A stretch of 40,452 nt of DNA, from NCBI GenBank assembly GCA_900769355.1, contig CAAGGG010000025.1, forward strand, positions 1 to 40,452, written 5' to 3'. This document shows positions 31,102 through 40,439 of this stretch, one piece after another. A program made the translations under genes and the position numbers. Every line of letters starts with the position of its first letter. Within the stretch, counting starts at the first letter, position 1. A model generated the notes under the pieces. The model ran no database searches, was not told the DNA's origin, and saw nothing but the letters and a program-made list of their open reading frames with translations. This DNA is from Candidatus Gastranaerophilales bacterium (GTDB lineage Bacteria; Cyanobacteriota; Vampirovibrionia; Gastranaerophilales; Gastranaerophilaceae).

Positions 31102-33255
31102 ATGTCAAAATATTACGTAAAAAGAGATTATACAGCCAAAGAAATGGCAAAAGCGAATATTTCAAGGAATGCTAAAAAGAAGCAGGGCGGATTTTTTTCA
31201 ACCATAAAATTTGTGTTTATGCTTGGTTGTGCGTGCGCGCTTGCAGGCGTTGCGTCTTTGGAACTTTATTTACAGTCTTTGCCGCCGATTAACAATTTGG
31301 AGCAGTTTAAACCAAATATTGTGACGAAAATTTATTCGGGCGACGGCGAAATTATCAAGACTTTCACTGCTTATACGTATGAAAAAATTGACTTGAAAGA
31401 TATTCCTGACAATTTGAAAAAAGCTCTAATTGCGACAGAGGATAAGAATTTTTATCGACACCATGGCTATGATTTAACAGGGTTGGCGCGTTCTACAGTT
31501 CAAAACGTTCTTGCAGGACACGTTGTTCAGGGTGCAAGTACGATTACTCAACAGTTAGCAAGGGTTTTATTTCTTAACAACGAAAGAACTTTTGACAGAA
31601 AGTTGAAGGAATTGTTTATTGCCGCAAGAATTGAAAAAACGATTTCTAAGGATCAAATCCTTGAAATGTATATGAATAACGTATACCTTGGTGCAGGTGC
31701 TTATGGTGTTGAAGGGGCTGCACAGATTTATTTCGACAAACATTTGAAAGATTGTGACTTGGCAGAACTTGCTCTAATTGCAGGTTTGCCACAGGCTCCG
31801 TCTGTTTATAACCCGTTCAACAATATGGATTTGGCGGTTCAACGTCGTAATCAGGTTTTGACAAGAATGTACAAAATGAGATATATTACGACTGAAGAAT
31901 ACGAAAAAGCGAAGGAAGAAAAGGTTCACCTTGCTAAAGTTCCGCAATTCTACACTACGAACAAAGCTCCGTATTTCTGCGATTACGTAATGAAAGAGTT
32001 GGAAAAACTGGGTTTTGACGAAACCGAAATTTCGCAAGGTGGTTATAAAGTTGTTACAACTTTGGATTATAAAGCTCAAAAAGCTGCGAACGAGGCTATT
32101 CTGCGTAATTTACGCGGTTGGGGATTGAATGGAGATAATAATCAGGCTGCGGTGTTCGCATATAGTCCGATAGATGGAAAAATTCTTGTTTATTCCGGCG
32201 GAAAAGATTATACAAAGAGTCAATACGATAGAGTTACTCAGGCTGTTAGACCGCCAGGATCATCATTTAAGCCTATTGTTTATGCGGCTGCAATGGAAAA
32301 GGGAATTTCTCCAAACGATATGATTGAGGACAGACCTTTGACAATCGGTCAATGGTCACCAAGAAACTATGCGAATAGATACAGAGGCAAAATTCCTGTT
32401 TACACAGCGTTGATGTACTCTTCAAACGTATGTGCCGCAAGATTGATTAAAGAAGTTGGAATTCGCTCTGTAATCCAAACTGCAAGAGTTTTGGGTATTG
32501 AGACTCCGCTTGAATACGACTATACAATCGCTTTGGGCTCAAACGGCGTAAAATTGTTTGAATTTACAAGGGCTTATGGTGCTTTTGCAAACGGTGGTTA
32601 TGTTGTTCAGCCTTATGCAATCGAAAGGGTTGAAACTTCTCGTGGAAAAGTGGTTTACAAAGCTCCAAAAACAAAGATTACTCACCAATTGAGTATGAAT
32701 ACTGCTGCTGAAATGACTGCTATGATGAAAATGGTTATCTCAAACGGTACAGGTCGTGCTGCCAACATTGGTAAACCTGCAGCCGGGAAAACTGGTACAA
32801 CCGATGATAACAAAGATGCTTATTTTATGGGTTACACGCCAAATATTGTAACTGGTGTTTGGGTCGGAAACGATGATAACACAGTTATGAACAAGTCAAT
32901 TCAAGGTGGTACGGTGCCGGCTTTAATTTGGAAAGACGTTATGAAGGTTGCGACAGAACCTTACGGCAAAGCAGAATTTAATTATCCGCAAGTTGAATTA
33001 GTTCCGTTTGGCTCAATTAATCCAAATAAAGTAATTGGCGGTTATGTTGCAAAACCTAAAGTTGAAGAGCAAGCAGAAATCGATTTGAACGAAACTGAAC
33101 CGACTTTGCCGGAATCAGTTAAGAAGATTGAGCATGAACAAAATCAACCAAAACCTGCTCAAACTGCGACTCCAAAACCGGTTGCAGCTCCAAAAGCTCA
33201 AAATACAGCAGCTCCTGTGCCTATCCCGATGGCAGTTCCGGAAGGGGTAAGGTAG
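31102..33255 (+). CDS. mrcA: Class A penicillin-binding protein (PBP1A type)
   Basis: Bifunctional peptidoglycan glycosyltransferase/transpeptidase. A short cytoplasmic Lys-rich tail and membrane anchor (about 32-56) precede the GT51 domain with ATEDKNFYRHHGYDLTGLARS, GASTITQQLARVLFL, RKLKELFIAARIE and YMNNVYLGAGAYGVEGAAQIYF. The transpeptidase domain has GSSFKP (catalytic Ser387), YSSN (SxN) and GKTGTT (Lys563). The C-terminal 70 residues are Pro/Ala/Lys-rich and disordered. GGGAG lies 6-7 bases before the ATG. The gene symbol is by function. Confidence 0.95.
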   Translation: MSKYYVKRDYTAKEMAKANISRNAKKKQGGFFSTIKFVFMLGCACALAGVASLELYLQSLPPINNLEQFKPNIVTKIYSGDGEIIKTFTAYTYEKIDLKDIPDNLKKALIATEDKNFYRHHGYDLTGLARSTVQNVLAGHVVQGASTITQQLARVLFLNNERTFDRKLKELFIAARIEKTISKDQILEMYMNNVYLGAGAYGVEGAAQIYFDKHLKDCDLAELALIAGLPQAPSVYNPFNNMDLAVQRRNQVLTRMYKMRYITTEEYEKAKEEKVHLAKVPQFYTTNKAPYFCDYVMKELEKLGFDETEISQGGYKVVTTLDYKAQKAANEAILRNLRGWGLNGDNNQAAVFAYSPIDGKILVYSGGKDYTKSQYDRVTQAVRPPGSSFKPIVYAAAMEKGISPNDMIEDRPLTIGQWSPRNYANRYRGKIPVYTALMYSSNVCAARLIKEVGIRSVIQTARVLGIETPLEYDYTIALGSNGVKLFEFTRAYGAFANGGYVVQPYAIERVETSRGKVVYKAPKTKITHQLSMNTAAEMTAMMKMVISNGTGRAANIGKPAAGKTGTTDDNKDAYFMGYTPNIVTGVWVGNDDNTVMNKSIQGGTVPALIWKDVMKVATEPYGKAEFNYPQVELVPFGSINPNKVIGGYVAKPKVEEQAEIDLNETEPTLPESVKKIEHEQNQPKPAQTATPKPVAAPKAQNTAAPVPIPMAVPEGVR

Positions 33256-33290
33256 AAGTGGTTAGGTAACTGGGAAGCCGAATTTTGCTG

Positions 33291-33412
33291 GTAGTGAATG
33301 GTGAATAGTGAGTAGTGAATTGTTCTTATAGATTAAAATTATTTTCCTGTACCATAGTCATATATAATTATATTTTTATTGATATGAACTACTCACTATT
33401 CACCATTCACTT
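33291..33412. repeat. Inverted-repeat element with heptamer arms, copy E
   Basis: The left arm (33291-33325; GTGAATG, GTGAATA, GTGAGTA, GTGAATT) and right arm (33386-33412) share a perfect 24-base complementary stretch. The core is AT-rich and unrelated to that of copies A-D. Octamer-like units (TGGTTAGG, TAACTGGG) precede it at 33259. Non-coding. Confidence 0.75.
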
Positions 33413-33449
33413 ATTTCTTATTCACTTTATAAACAATCGAAAGGACAAA

Positions 33450-34082
33450 ATGACAGAATTTATTGCACATATTGGAACAGACGAGTCAGGGAAGGGTGAT
33501 TTCTTTGGACCTTTGGTAATTGCAGGGGTTTTAGCAGATGAAAAAGCGGCTGAATACTTTAAGGAACTCGGGATTAAAGACAGCAAAAAGCTTTCAGATA
33601 AAAAAATGTTAATGCTTGCTGGCGAAATAAAAAAAACTGCACCACATTCGATTATTGCAATTTCAAATTCTAAATATAACGAGCTTTACGCAAATATTAA
33701 AAACCTAAATAAGCTTCTGGCATGGGGACATGCAAGAGTTATTGAAAATATTTTGGAGAAAAATCGCTGTGAATACGCGCTTTCAGACAAATTTGGTGAT
33801 GAAAGTTTAATTGAATCAGCGTTAATGAAAAATGGCAGAACTATTCGTTTGGAGCAGATGTGTAAGGCTGAAAGTGATATTGCGGTTGCAGCGGCGTCTG
33901 TTTTGGCTCGTGCTACTTTTGTTGAAAAAATGCAGGCTATGGAAGATAATTATGGATTGAAATTTCAAAAAGGCTGTTCAGGGTTGGTTAAAAATGTTGC
34001 GGCAGAGTTCATTGGAAAGTATGGCAAAGACCGCTTGAAAGAAGTTTGTAAAACGCATTTCAAAACATATAATGAGGTATAG
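33450..34082 (+). CDS. rnhC: Ribonuclease HIII, short form
   Basis: Degrades RNA in RNA-DNA hybrids. The HIII signature GTDESGKGDFFGPLVIAGV (catalytic Asp-Glu) is at residues 9-27, with IKDSKKLSDKK, LNKLLAWGHARVI, CEYALSDKFGD and KAESDIAVAAASVLARA. At 210 residues it lacks the N-terminal TBP-like substrate-binding domain of typical HIII enzymes (about 300 residues). The ATG at 33450 has GAAAGGACAAA upstream; the open frame before it is the repeat element, not protein. Confidence 0.93.
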   Translation: MTEFIAHIGTDESGKGDFFGPLVIAGVLADEKAAEYFKELGIKDSKKLSDKKMLMLAGEIKKTAPHSIIAISNSKYNELYANIKNLNKLLAWGHARVIENILEKNRCEYALSDKFGDESLIESALMKNGRTIRLEQMCKAESDIAVAAASVLARATFVEKMQAMEDNYGLKFQKGCSGLVKNVAAEFIGKYGKDRLKEVCKTHFKTYNEV

Positions 34083-34085
34083 ATG

Positions 34086-34129
34086 CAGCTAAGCGAAAAT
34101 TAAGTTACTAGATTACTAGGGCACTAAGG
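34086..34129. repeat. Octamer-periodic TARG repeat, short copy
   Basis: CAGCTAAG, an 11-base linker CGAAAATTAAG, then TTACTAGA, TTACTAGG and GCACTAAGG. Module order and linker match the right half of the array at 10197. The following 150 bases to 34287 show no gene. Confidence 0.6.
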
Positions 34130-34287
34130 TTGTTACGATTGAAAATGTAAACAATTATAACGATTAATCTATAATCCTTAAAGTTTTCAAAACTATATTG
34201 ATATTCTTAGCGAATAACTACCAAACATAAATGAATTTTCACTAAATTTAAGGTTTAATCAGGTTATTTGTTGGGGGACGTCGGCAA

Positions 34288-35085
34288 CTAATCTTTTTGC
34301 CCTTTATGTGTTACACCATACCCAAAGAGTGCAAAATCATATTTTATCGGGTCAGTTGAGTCGAATTTTCGCAAATTTTCTGTGATTTCTAAAACGGCTT
34401 TAAAATCGTTTGATTTTCTTGTTAAAATACCAACTTCTCGTGAAAGTCTTGCAACATGCGTGTCTAGTGGAATTAAGAGTTCTGATGGCGACATAAAATT
34501 CCAAATTCCTAAATCAACTTCGCTTTTTCGGATAAACCACCTTAAAAGCATGCACATTCTCTTCATTGCGCCGCCTTTTCGAGGGTTTGGAATCATAAAA
34601 TAGCACCCTTGATTGGCGTTTTTGGAAAATCTTGAATAAAAATAATCCGTAATTGGTTCAAAATTTATGTATTTTTTGCCGTCTGCAAAATATGAGTTGG
34701 AATTTTCATAAGCGAATTTGAAAAGCTCTTCAAGTCCGCCATCTTTTTGGTAAAGTTCTTTCATTATGGTAAAAATTTGCACAAAATCCTCTGTCGTTCC
34801 AAAGCGGTAATTAAAGTCCTTCAATAGTTTTGGCTCAAAATTTTGGATAAAGTTATGCGGTTCATTTTGTGCAACTTCAAAAAGTTCATTCAATTTTTTG
34901 ATAAAAACTTTTCTGTTGCCATAAGCCATCAAAGAGGCGATAAAACCTGCGATTTCACAATCTTTTTTGTCTGCCGAAAACCGATGTGGAAATAAAATCG
35001 GATCATCTTTTATAAAATCGGACGTTTCGTATTCCCTTGCCAGTTCGTCTATTTGAGGTTTTGTAATTTTAATTGTACATTCCAT
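34288..35085 (-). CDS. TIGR02757/DUF2400 family protein
   Basis: 265 residues, the normal family length. Conserved features: DPILFPHRF near residue 28, AGFIASLMAYGNRKVFIKKL, CMLLRWFIRKSEVDLGIWNF, PLDTHVARLSREVGIL and DPIKYDFALFGYGV. The fold is related to HhH-type DNA glycosylases, so a nucleic-acid role is suspected, but none is established. It is divergent from recJ, sharing a 109-base intergenic region. Confidence 0.9.
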   Translation of the reverse strand: MECTIKITKPQIDELAREYETSDFIKDDPILFPHRFSADKKDCEIAGFIASLMAYGNRKVFIKKLNELFEVAQNEPHNFIQNFEPKLLKDFNYRFGTTEDFVQIFTIMKELYQKDGGLEELFKFAYENSNSYFADGKKYINFEPITDYFYSRFSKNANQGCYFMIPNPRKGGAMKRMCMLLRWFIRKSEVDLGIWNFMSPSELLIPLDTHVARLSREVGILTRKSNDFKAVLEITENLRKFDSTDPIKYDFALFGYGVTHKGQKD

Positions 35086-35194
35086 AATTCAACAAAATAT
35101 TAGCACAAAAAACTTGTTGGAGAAATTTTTATGTTACAATATTTTTAGACGGCACAAGGTTTTGAAACAACGATTTTGCCTATGGGAGAGGAAA

Positions 35195-37528
35195 ATGAAA
35201 GAGTGGATTTTTAATAAGTACGACGGCAAAGACAAATCTTTGGTGACTAGACTTTTGCATTCGAGAGGGATTAAGACCGAAGAAGAGATTTATGAATTTT
35301 TGCACCCGTTGGAGATGAAAATTATCCACCCAAAGGCGTTTTGCGATATGGAAAAAGTCGTTGAAAGACTTTCAAAAGCTATTGATGAAGGCGAAAAAAT
35401 CGTTATTCACGGGGACTTTGATGCCGATGGTGTTACTTCAACTTCCTTGTTGTATCGTACTTTCAAGTATTTGGGTGCTGATGTAAATTATTTTATTCCG
35501 AATAGGGAGACCGAAGGTCATGGATTTGACACAAAAGCTCTTGTGAAACTTATGACTCAGGTTAAGCCGAAGGTTATAATTTCCTGTGACTGCGGGATTT
35601 CAGACGATGATGCCGTAAATTTTTTGAACAGCTTTAAAATCGACGTGATTATTACCGATCACCACGAGGCACCGGAAGTTTTGCCGAAAGCTTTAGGGAT
35701 AATTAACCCGAAAGCTCCGAATGCACTGGACGAGAGCCTTACAGCTAAACAGATTGAAAGTTTGACTTCTCTTGCAGGTGTTGGGGTTGCGTTCAAAACA
35801 GCTCATGCACTTTTAGAAAAATATGGCAAATTAGAGTTTATTTCGGAAATTTTACCGTACGTTGCAATTGGTACGGTTGCCGATTTGGTTCCTCTCATTG
35901 GTGAAAATCGCTATCTTGTTACAAAAGGGTTGGAATTGATTTCTGCCGGAAAACATTATGGAATTTCTCAGCTTTTGGAAAGTGCCGGATATAAGGGGCA
36001 AATCACGTCAGAACAGATCGCTTTTGGAATTGCACCTCGCATAAATGCTTCTGGAAGGCTTGATACGGTTGATTCTGCACTAAAAGTTTTGATTTCTGAT
36101 AACAAACAGGAAATTCAAGTGGCAATTCAAACGCTTAATGAATTCAACAAAATTCGTCAAGAATTGTGCCAAAATATTTTTGCGGAAGCTGATGAGATGG
36201 TGAAAAAGGAAGGAAACAGAAATTCTGCGATAGTTTTGTTCAACAAGGATTGGCACATCGGAATTATCGGGATTGTTGCCTCAATGCTTGTTGAAAAATA
36301 TTACAAACCGACGTTTTTGATGACATATTCGACCGAAACGAAGCAGTATAGGTGCTCTGCAAGAAGTGTTGAAGGGATTAATCTTTATGACACGATTTCG
36401 ATGAACTCAGAACTATTTGACGGTTTTGGCGGGCACTCAATGGCGGCAGGGCTTGCGTTTAGCGAAGAAAAAGCATCTTTTGAACAAGTAAAATCTGCAC
36501 TTTGCAAAACCGTAAAAGAAATGTCGCAAGGCAAGGATTTGAAACCGTTTATAAATATTGATTTGTTGTTAGAGCCGGACGATGTTACGGTTGATTTGGT
36601 AGAACAGATTTCTCAGCTGGAACCTTTTGGACAAAGTAATCCGAGCCCAATTTTTGCTATAAAAAATTTGAAAATTAAAGAAAAAAGATTGATGGGCGAA
36701 AATAGAAATCATCTTCGCCTGAAATGTATTGGTGGAAATTCTGAATTGACTTGTATTCGTTGGAAAGACGGAGATATTTCACTTGTTCAGGGTGATCCTT
36801 TGGATATTGCTTTTCACCCGCAAATTAATGAATATAATGGCAACACTAGTGTTCAGTTGATTTTGGACGATGTGCATTCTGAATATTTGAAAGAGGAAGA
36901 AAATCTTCCGAAACAAAAACTTTATGACCACAGGAAAAAGACTGATATTTTGCAACAGGTTAATGATTATGTGAAATCATCTAAGCAAAATATTTTGATT
37001 TTTGCAGAAAGCAAACCGATTTTGGATAGATTAAAACCATTTGATGCACTTTATTCTCGTACGATTACACGTGACAGCCTTAGACCGTGTGACGCTTTGA
37101 TGTTGTTTGATTATCCAGCGGACAGAGAAACTTTTGACCGAATTTTAAACCAAACTACTCCGCTTGCAATCCATTTTATGAACTATGATTTGAAATATAT
37201 GGACGAGGAAGAATTTTTGAATACCGTTTGCAAGATGTTGAAATTTGCTTGCCACAATAATGGTGGTAAGGTTGAATTACGACGTTGTGCAAGTTTTTTG
37301 GGGAAATCTTATAAAGTTTTTGAATTACTATTTTCAATTTTTGATGATGTCGGTTTGATTAAAATTAAAGAGAAAAATAAAGATTATTATGTTGTTGATT
37401 TTGGTGAAATCTCAGATTTGCCAAAAGTTTTACACTCTGCAAAATATCCGATTTTGGTAGAAATGTTGGACGAATGCGAAGAATTCCAACGGTCTTTGTT
37501 GGAAGACGATTTATTTTCAATTGTGTAA
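35195..37528 (+). CDS. recJ: Single-stranded-DNA exonuclease RecJ
   Basis: 5'-3' ssDNA exonuclease for recombination and mismatch or base excision repair. DHH-domain motifs are present: HGDFDADGVTSTSLL, ISCDCGISD, VIITDHHEAPE, AIGTVADLVPL and FGIAPRINASGRL. The DHHA1 domain has RCSARSVEGINLYD and FGGHSMAAGLAF, and an OB fold follows (EPFGQSNPSPIFAIKN). A C-terminal extension of about 200 residues after the OB fold is like the RecJ C-terminal domain of low-GC bacteria and cyanobacteria. The start is at 35195, preceded by GGGAGAGGAAA. 777 residues. Confidence 0.95.
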   Translation: MKEWIFNKYDGKDKSLVTRLLHSRGIKTEEEIYEFLHPLEMKIIHPKAFCDMEKVVERLSKAIDEGEKIVIHGDFDADGVTSTSLLYRTFKYLGADVNYFIPNRETEGHGFDTKALVKLMTQVKPKVIISCDCGISDDDAVNFLNSFKIDVIITDHHEAPEVLPKALGIINPKAPNALDESLTAKQIESLTSLAGVGVAFKTAHALLEKYGKLEFISEILPYVAIGTVADLVPLIGENRYLVTKGLELISAGKHYGISQLLESAGYKGQITSEQIAFGIAPRINASGRLDTVDSALKVLISDNKQEIQVAIQTLNEFNKIRQELCQNIFAEADEMVKKEGNRNSAIVLFNKDWHIGIIGIVASMLVEKYYKPTFLMTYSTETKQYRCSARSVEGINLYDTISMNSELFDGFGGHSMAAGLAFSEEKASFEQVKSALCKTVKEMSQGKDLKPFINIDLLLEPDDVTVDLVEQISQLEPFGQSNPSPIFAIKNLKIKEKRLMGENRNHLRLKCIGGNSELTCIRWKDGDISLVQGDPLDIAFHPQINEYNGNTSVQLILDDVHSEYLKEEENLPKQKLYDHRKKTDILQQVNDYVKSSKQNILIFAESKPILDRLKPFDALYSRTITRDSLRPCDALMLFDYPADRETFDRILNQTTPLAIHFMNYDLKYMDEEEFLNTVCKMLKFACHNNGGKVELRRCASFLGKSYKVFELLFSIFDDVGLIKIKEKNKDYYVVDFGEISDLPKVLHSAKYPILVEMLDECEEFQRSLLEDDLFSIV

Positions 37529-37533
37529 GATTG

Positions 37534-37673
37534 GTAGCTAGGTAAAAAGGCAAGAAGTAAATAAGTGAATAGGTGAATAAGTTCGTAACAGGTGCTATCG
37601 CACCAAAATATATTTTTGAGCGAAGCGAATTATATGAACTTATTTTCTTATTTACTTATTCTCCTATTCACTT
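37534..37673. repeat. Octamer array and inverted-repeat element, copy D
   Basis: Octamers TAGCTAGG and TAAAAAGG lead into the left arm 37555-37581 (TAAATAAG, TGAATAGG, TGAATAAG), the core TTCGTAACAGG...GAGCGAAGCGAA and right arm 37639-37673. The core matches copy C in orientation with few changes. Non-coding. Confidence 0.72.
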
Positions 37674-37754
37674 AGAAAAGGGTATAAGTTTGGATTTCTA
37701 TCCCAACAAAACTGTCTAGCAAAAATTTTCTTGTCTGCGACTTTATACTTTCGT

Positions 37755-39578
37755 ATGAAAGTTTTGCCGGTAACATTTCAAAATCATAATATAAATTTAA
37801 ACCATAACAAAATTTCTAGCCCGATAGAACGCGCAAATTCTCCTCAAGTGCAACAACAACCGAGTTTTACAGGACTGTTTAATTGGTTTCATAAAGATCC
37901 TAACCTTTTAACCGGTTCACAAGCTCGTAAATTATTGAAAGATAACGGATTTACAAAAGATATTTGCTCTGATTTAATGCTTTTGTTGTCAAGAAGTCGA
38001 GAACATATTTTAGGGCGGTATCACAAAGATGTTTTAGAAAAATCAATCTATTTACGTCAACAAGGGGTTGATTTTGAGCATATTGGTGAAAGTGCGTTGA
38101 CGCAAGACGGATTTTTGAACTTTACAAAACGGGTTATTCCAGTATTGGAAGCCGGTTATCCAAAAGATTATTTGAGAAGATACATAAAATCTGATATGAT
38201 GCCTGATGATGCAGAAAAATTGCTTAATCTCAAAAAAATTGCTCAAGAAAAACGTAAACAACTTTCATATAATAGTATACCAATAATTGATAAAGATATT
38301 GATGAACTGTTTTTTAGCACTCCGGAAGCTGTTATAAAATCGTTAAAAATCATGGGACAAAAGGATTTTGTACATTCATTTTCTCAAAAGTATGATAATG
38401 TGTGGGCAAATATTGAAATAATATCAGATTTAGATGAAGGGTTGCCGGAGTTTCAGGAGTTGCTGAAACTTACAAATCCGGCTGAGTCTGATGAATATTT
38501 GAAAAATCAAGCTGCAATTACTACTTTGAAAAAATCTTTTTCACCCAACAATAAGGATTTGATGAAGCGAATTAATTCTTTGACTGTTAAAAATCGCAAA
38601 ATGATTGAAAAATCTCTCAATAATTGGGAAGATAAACTTGATTTAATCTATATTTTTCAAGAATTACAAAATGGCTCTCAATCATTATTGAGGCGGGTTT
38701 TGGATACTATGAAATCAAACGACAAGCATAGTAAACGTAAACTCGATAAAATATTGAATAAGTATGTTTTGACGGATTCTGAGGGGGAAATTTGCAAAAA
38801 AATAAACTTTATTGGTAATAAATATTTGAAATCAATTTTTTCTTCAAGTGCAGATTTTTGGAATGATTTTTTGTTAATGGTAAAAAGTTTTAATCATTCT
38901 AGGTTAGAAAAGTCTATTGATATTTTTAACGAAATGCCAATGAATAAAGATACCCAAAAGCAATTCTGCAAACTTGGAATTGATTACAAAAAATGGGTTA
39001 GAGTAAATCCGCATTCAAATATTCAAAAAACGCTTATGATTGGTGATAAAAACGCAAAACCTATCAATATAACCATTCAAAAAGCTGATATGAATAATGT
39101 TGAGCACTCACTGTTTTTGGGGAATCATTCCGGTTGTTGTGCGGCTGTCGGAACTGGTTGCAATGACTGGACTGCGCCAGCGTATGTTGTTTCAAAAATG
39201 ATTTCCGCAATTGAGGTCAAGGCAGGAGATGATTTCGTCGGAAATACAATGTGCTATTTGGCTGAGGTTGATGGGAAACCTGCACTTATATTGGATAATA
39301 TAGAATTGAAAGCTAAATATCAATACAACAACGATATTCGGGATATGATATTTAGTTATGCACGAAAACTTACGGAAGAAATTGGCAAACCGGATATGAA
39401 AATTTATTCTTCTCCAAACAGGCATAAGGTTGATATGAGCGAATTCCCGCTTGAAGATAAAGAGTTTAGAATAATTGGGAACACCGGAGATTGGGAATTG
39501 TACCTAGATTTTGATATTGATGCACATCAAATAGATGGTTCGGAAGTCTTTGAAAGTATGTTGTTCAAGATACGATAA
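37755..39578 (+). CDS. Uncharacterised 607-aa protein with C-terminal Cys/Trp-motif domain
   Basis: No family recognised. The N-terminus is short, Asn/Gln-rich and probably disordered, ending in PSFTG, followed by a long helical region (about 45-390) rich in Lys, Leu and Asp. The C-terminal domain (about 415-605) looks alpha-beta and enzyme-like, with LFLGNHSGCCAAVGTGCNDW, NTMCYLAEVDGKPALILDNI and YARKLTEEIGKPDM. The Cys-Cys and repeated Gly are unusual. It could be GNAT-like or PcfJ-like, but I cannot decide. The ATG at 37755 is chosen over the TTG at 37731; neither has a clear Shine-Dalgarno. Confidence 0.75.
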   Translation: MKVLPVTFQNHNINLNHNKISSPIERANSPQVQQQPSFTGLFNWFHKDPNLLTGSQARKLLKDNGFTKDICSDLMLLLSRSREHILGRYHKDVLEKSIYLRQQGVDFEHIGESALTQDGFLNFTKRVIPVLEAGYPKDYLRRYIKSDMMPDDAEKLLNLKKIAQEKRKQLSYNSIPIIDKDIDELFFSTPEAVIKSLKIMGQKDFVHSFSQKYDNVWANIEIISDLDEGLPEFQELLKLTNPAESDEYLKNQAAITTLKKSFSPNNKDLMKRINSLTVKNRKMIEKSLNNWEDKLDLIYIFQELQNGSQSLLRRVLDTMKSNDKHSKRKLDKILNKYVLTDSEGEICKKINFIGNKYLKSIFSSSADFWNDFLLMVKSFNHSRLEKSIDIFNEMPMNKDTQKQFCKLGIDYKKWVRVNPHSNIQKTLMIGDKNAKPINITIQKADMNNVEHSLFLGNHSGCCAAVGTGCNDWTAPAYVVSKMISAIEVKAGDDFVGNTMCYLAEVDGKPALILDNIELKAKYQYNNDIRDMIFSYARKLTEEIGKPDMKIYSSPNRHKVDMSEFPLEDKEFRIIGNTGDWELYLDFDIDAHQIDGSEVFESMLFKIR

Positions 39579-39589
39579 GTTATGAGGGC

Positions 39590-40081
39590 TTAATTCAATC
39601 GTACAACGTCCCAATTGAGCTTTGTTGCAAGTGTTAGCCATAGAATATATGGGATTTGTAAAATCCCCAGCAAAGTCGATATTTTAAAAAACAAAATCGT
39701 CATAAGAATTACGGAGACTAAAAGAACTACGCATATTGCAAAAGCTACGCCGATTTTTCTGTATCTGAAAAATACCGGAGTCCAACACAAATTCAAGATA
39801 AATTGTAGACAAAACAGTGGAATTGCAGCTATTTTGGTTAGACTCAGCGGGGCGAAATAAAAAATTCCAAATGAGATAAACATTAAAATATAAAGTGAAG
39901 ACCACATAGGTCTGAATAGTTTTCTGCTAGGCGCATAAGCCGGTTTGTTTATAATATCATAAAAATCAAAATCATTCATGTCTATAATTTTGCATAGAAA
40001 TTTGCCGAAAAAAATTAGACAGTGAACTAATATTAGATATCCTGTTGTCGCAAAGTTTGAAAATAGTGATAATTTTTGCAA
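39590..40081 (-). CDS. tspO: TspO/MBR-family membrane protein
   Basis: 163 residues, five predicted membrane helices, the TspO/translocator-protein layout. Family landmarks: NKPAYAPSRKLFRPMWSSLYILM (loop 1 and helix 2), LNLCWTPVFFRYRKIGVA, and PYILWLTLATKLNWDVVRLN at the end. Members bind porphyrins and similar ligands. The start is a TTG at 40081 without a Shine-Dalgarno. It is kept because the alternative ATG at 39979 would remove helix 1. It converges on the 607-aa gene with an 11-base gap. Confidence 0.82.
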   Translation of the reverse strand: MQKLSLFSNFATTGYLILVHCLIFFGKFLCKIIDMNDFDFYDIINKPAYAPSRKLFRPMWSSLYILMFISFGIFYFAPLSLTKIAAIPLFCLQFILNLCWTPVFFRYRKIGVAFAICVVLLVSVILMTILFFKISTLLGILQIPYILWLTLATKLNWDVVRLN

Positions 40082-40160
40082 AACAACTAATTGTAATTGT
40101 CAAAAAACTACGCTAGACGCTTGATTTTCTGCCTTTTCAGAATGACGACTTCGTAATAAA

Positions 40161-40237
40161 GTAGGGCGGGGTACCCACCCCGCCGATATGAATTATTATC
40201 TCAATTTTATGATGGCGGGATAGGTATCCCGCCCTAC
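40161..40237. repeat. Two-hairpin REP-like element, copy 2
   Basis: Same structure and nearly the same sequence as 183-261: GTAGGGC...GCCCTAC outer arms around two GC-rich hairpins. 40082-40160 shows no gene. Confidence 0.75.
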
Positions 40238-40293
40238 TTTTAAAATGTCGAGAGTAACTATTACTCACGAAAAACACCTGTAACGTAACAATC

Positions 40294-40315
40294 ACTCCGG
40301 ACTACGATCCGGAGT
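40294..40315. repeat. Hairpin adjoining the two-hairpin element
   Basis: ACTCCGGA-CTACGA-TCCGGAGT, a perfect 8-bp hairpin. The right arm and following CTGTT recur at about 270-285 (GATCCAGAGTCTGTT), so the repeated unit is longer than the two hairpins. The rest of 40316-40452 holds no gene. Confidence 0.55.
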
Positions 40316-40420
40316 CTGTTTAAAATTGACAATAGATTCTGAATAGCAAGAAAAATTAATGCTCGTTACTCGCTCAGATACTTTACCAATATATGAGGTA
40401 TGAATAAATATTGTTGCAGA

Positions 40421-40439
40421 GGGCTACGTGCGTAGCACC
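40421..40439. repeat. 19-bp palindromic repeat, copy 2
   Basis: Reverse complement of 30299-30317. A GAGCGAGTAACGA-type string, shared with the element at 43-164, lies nearby in reverse complement (40364-40376), so the window end may cut through another composite repeat. Confidence 0.6.
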
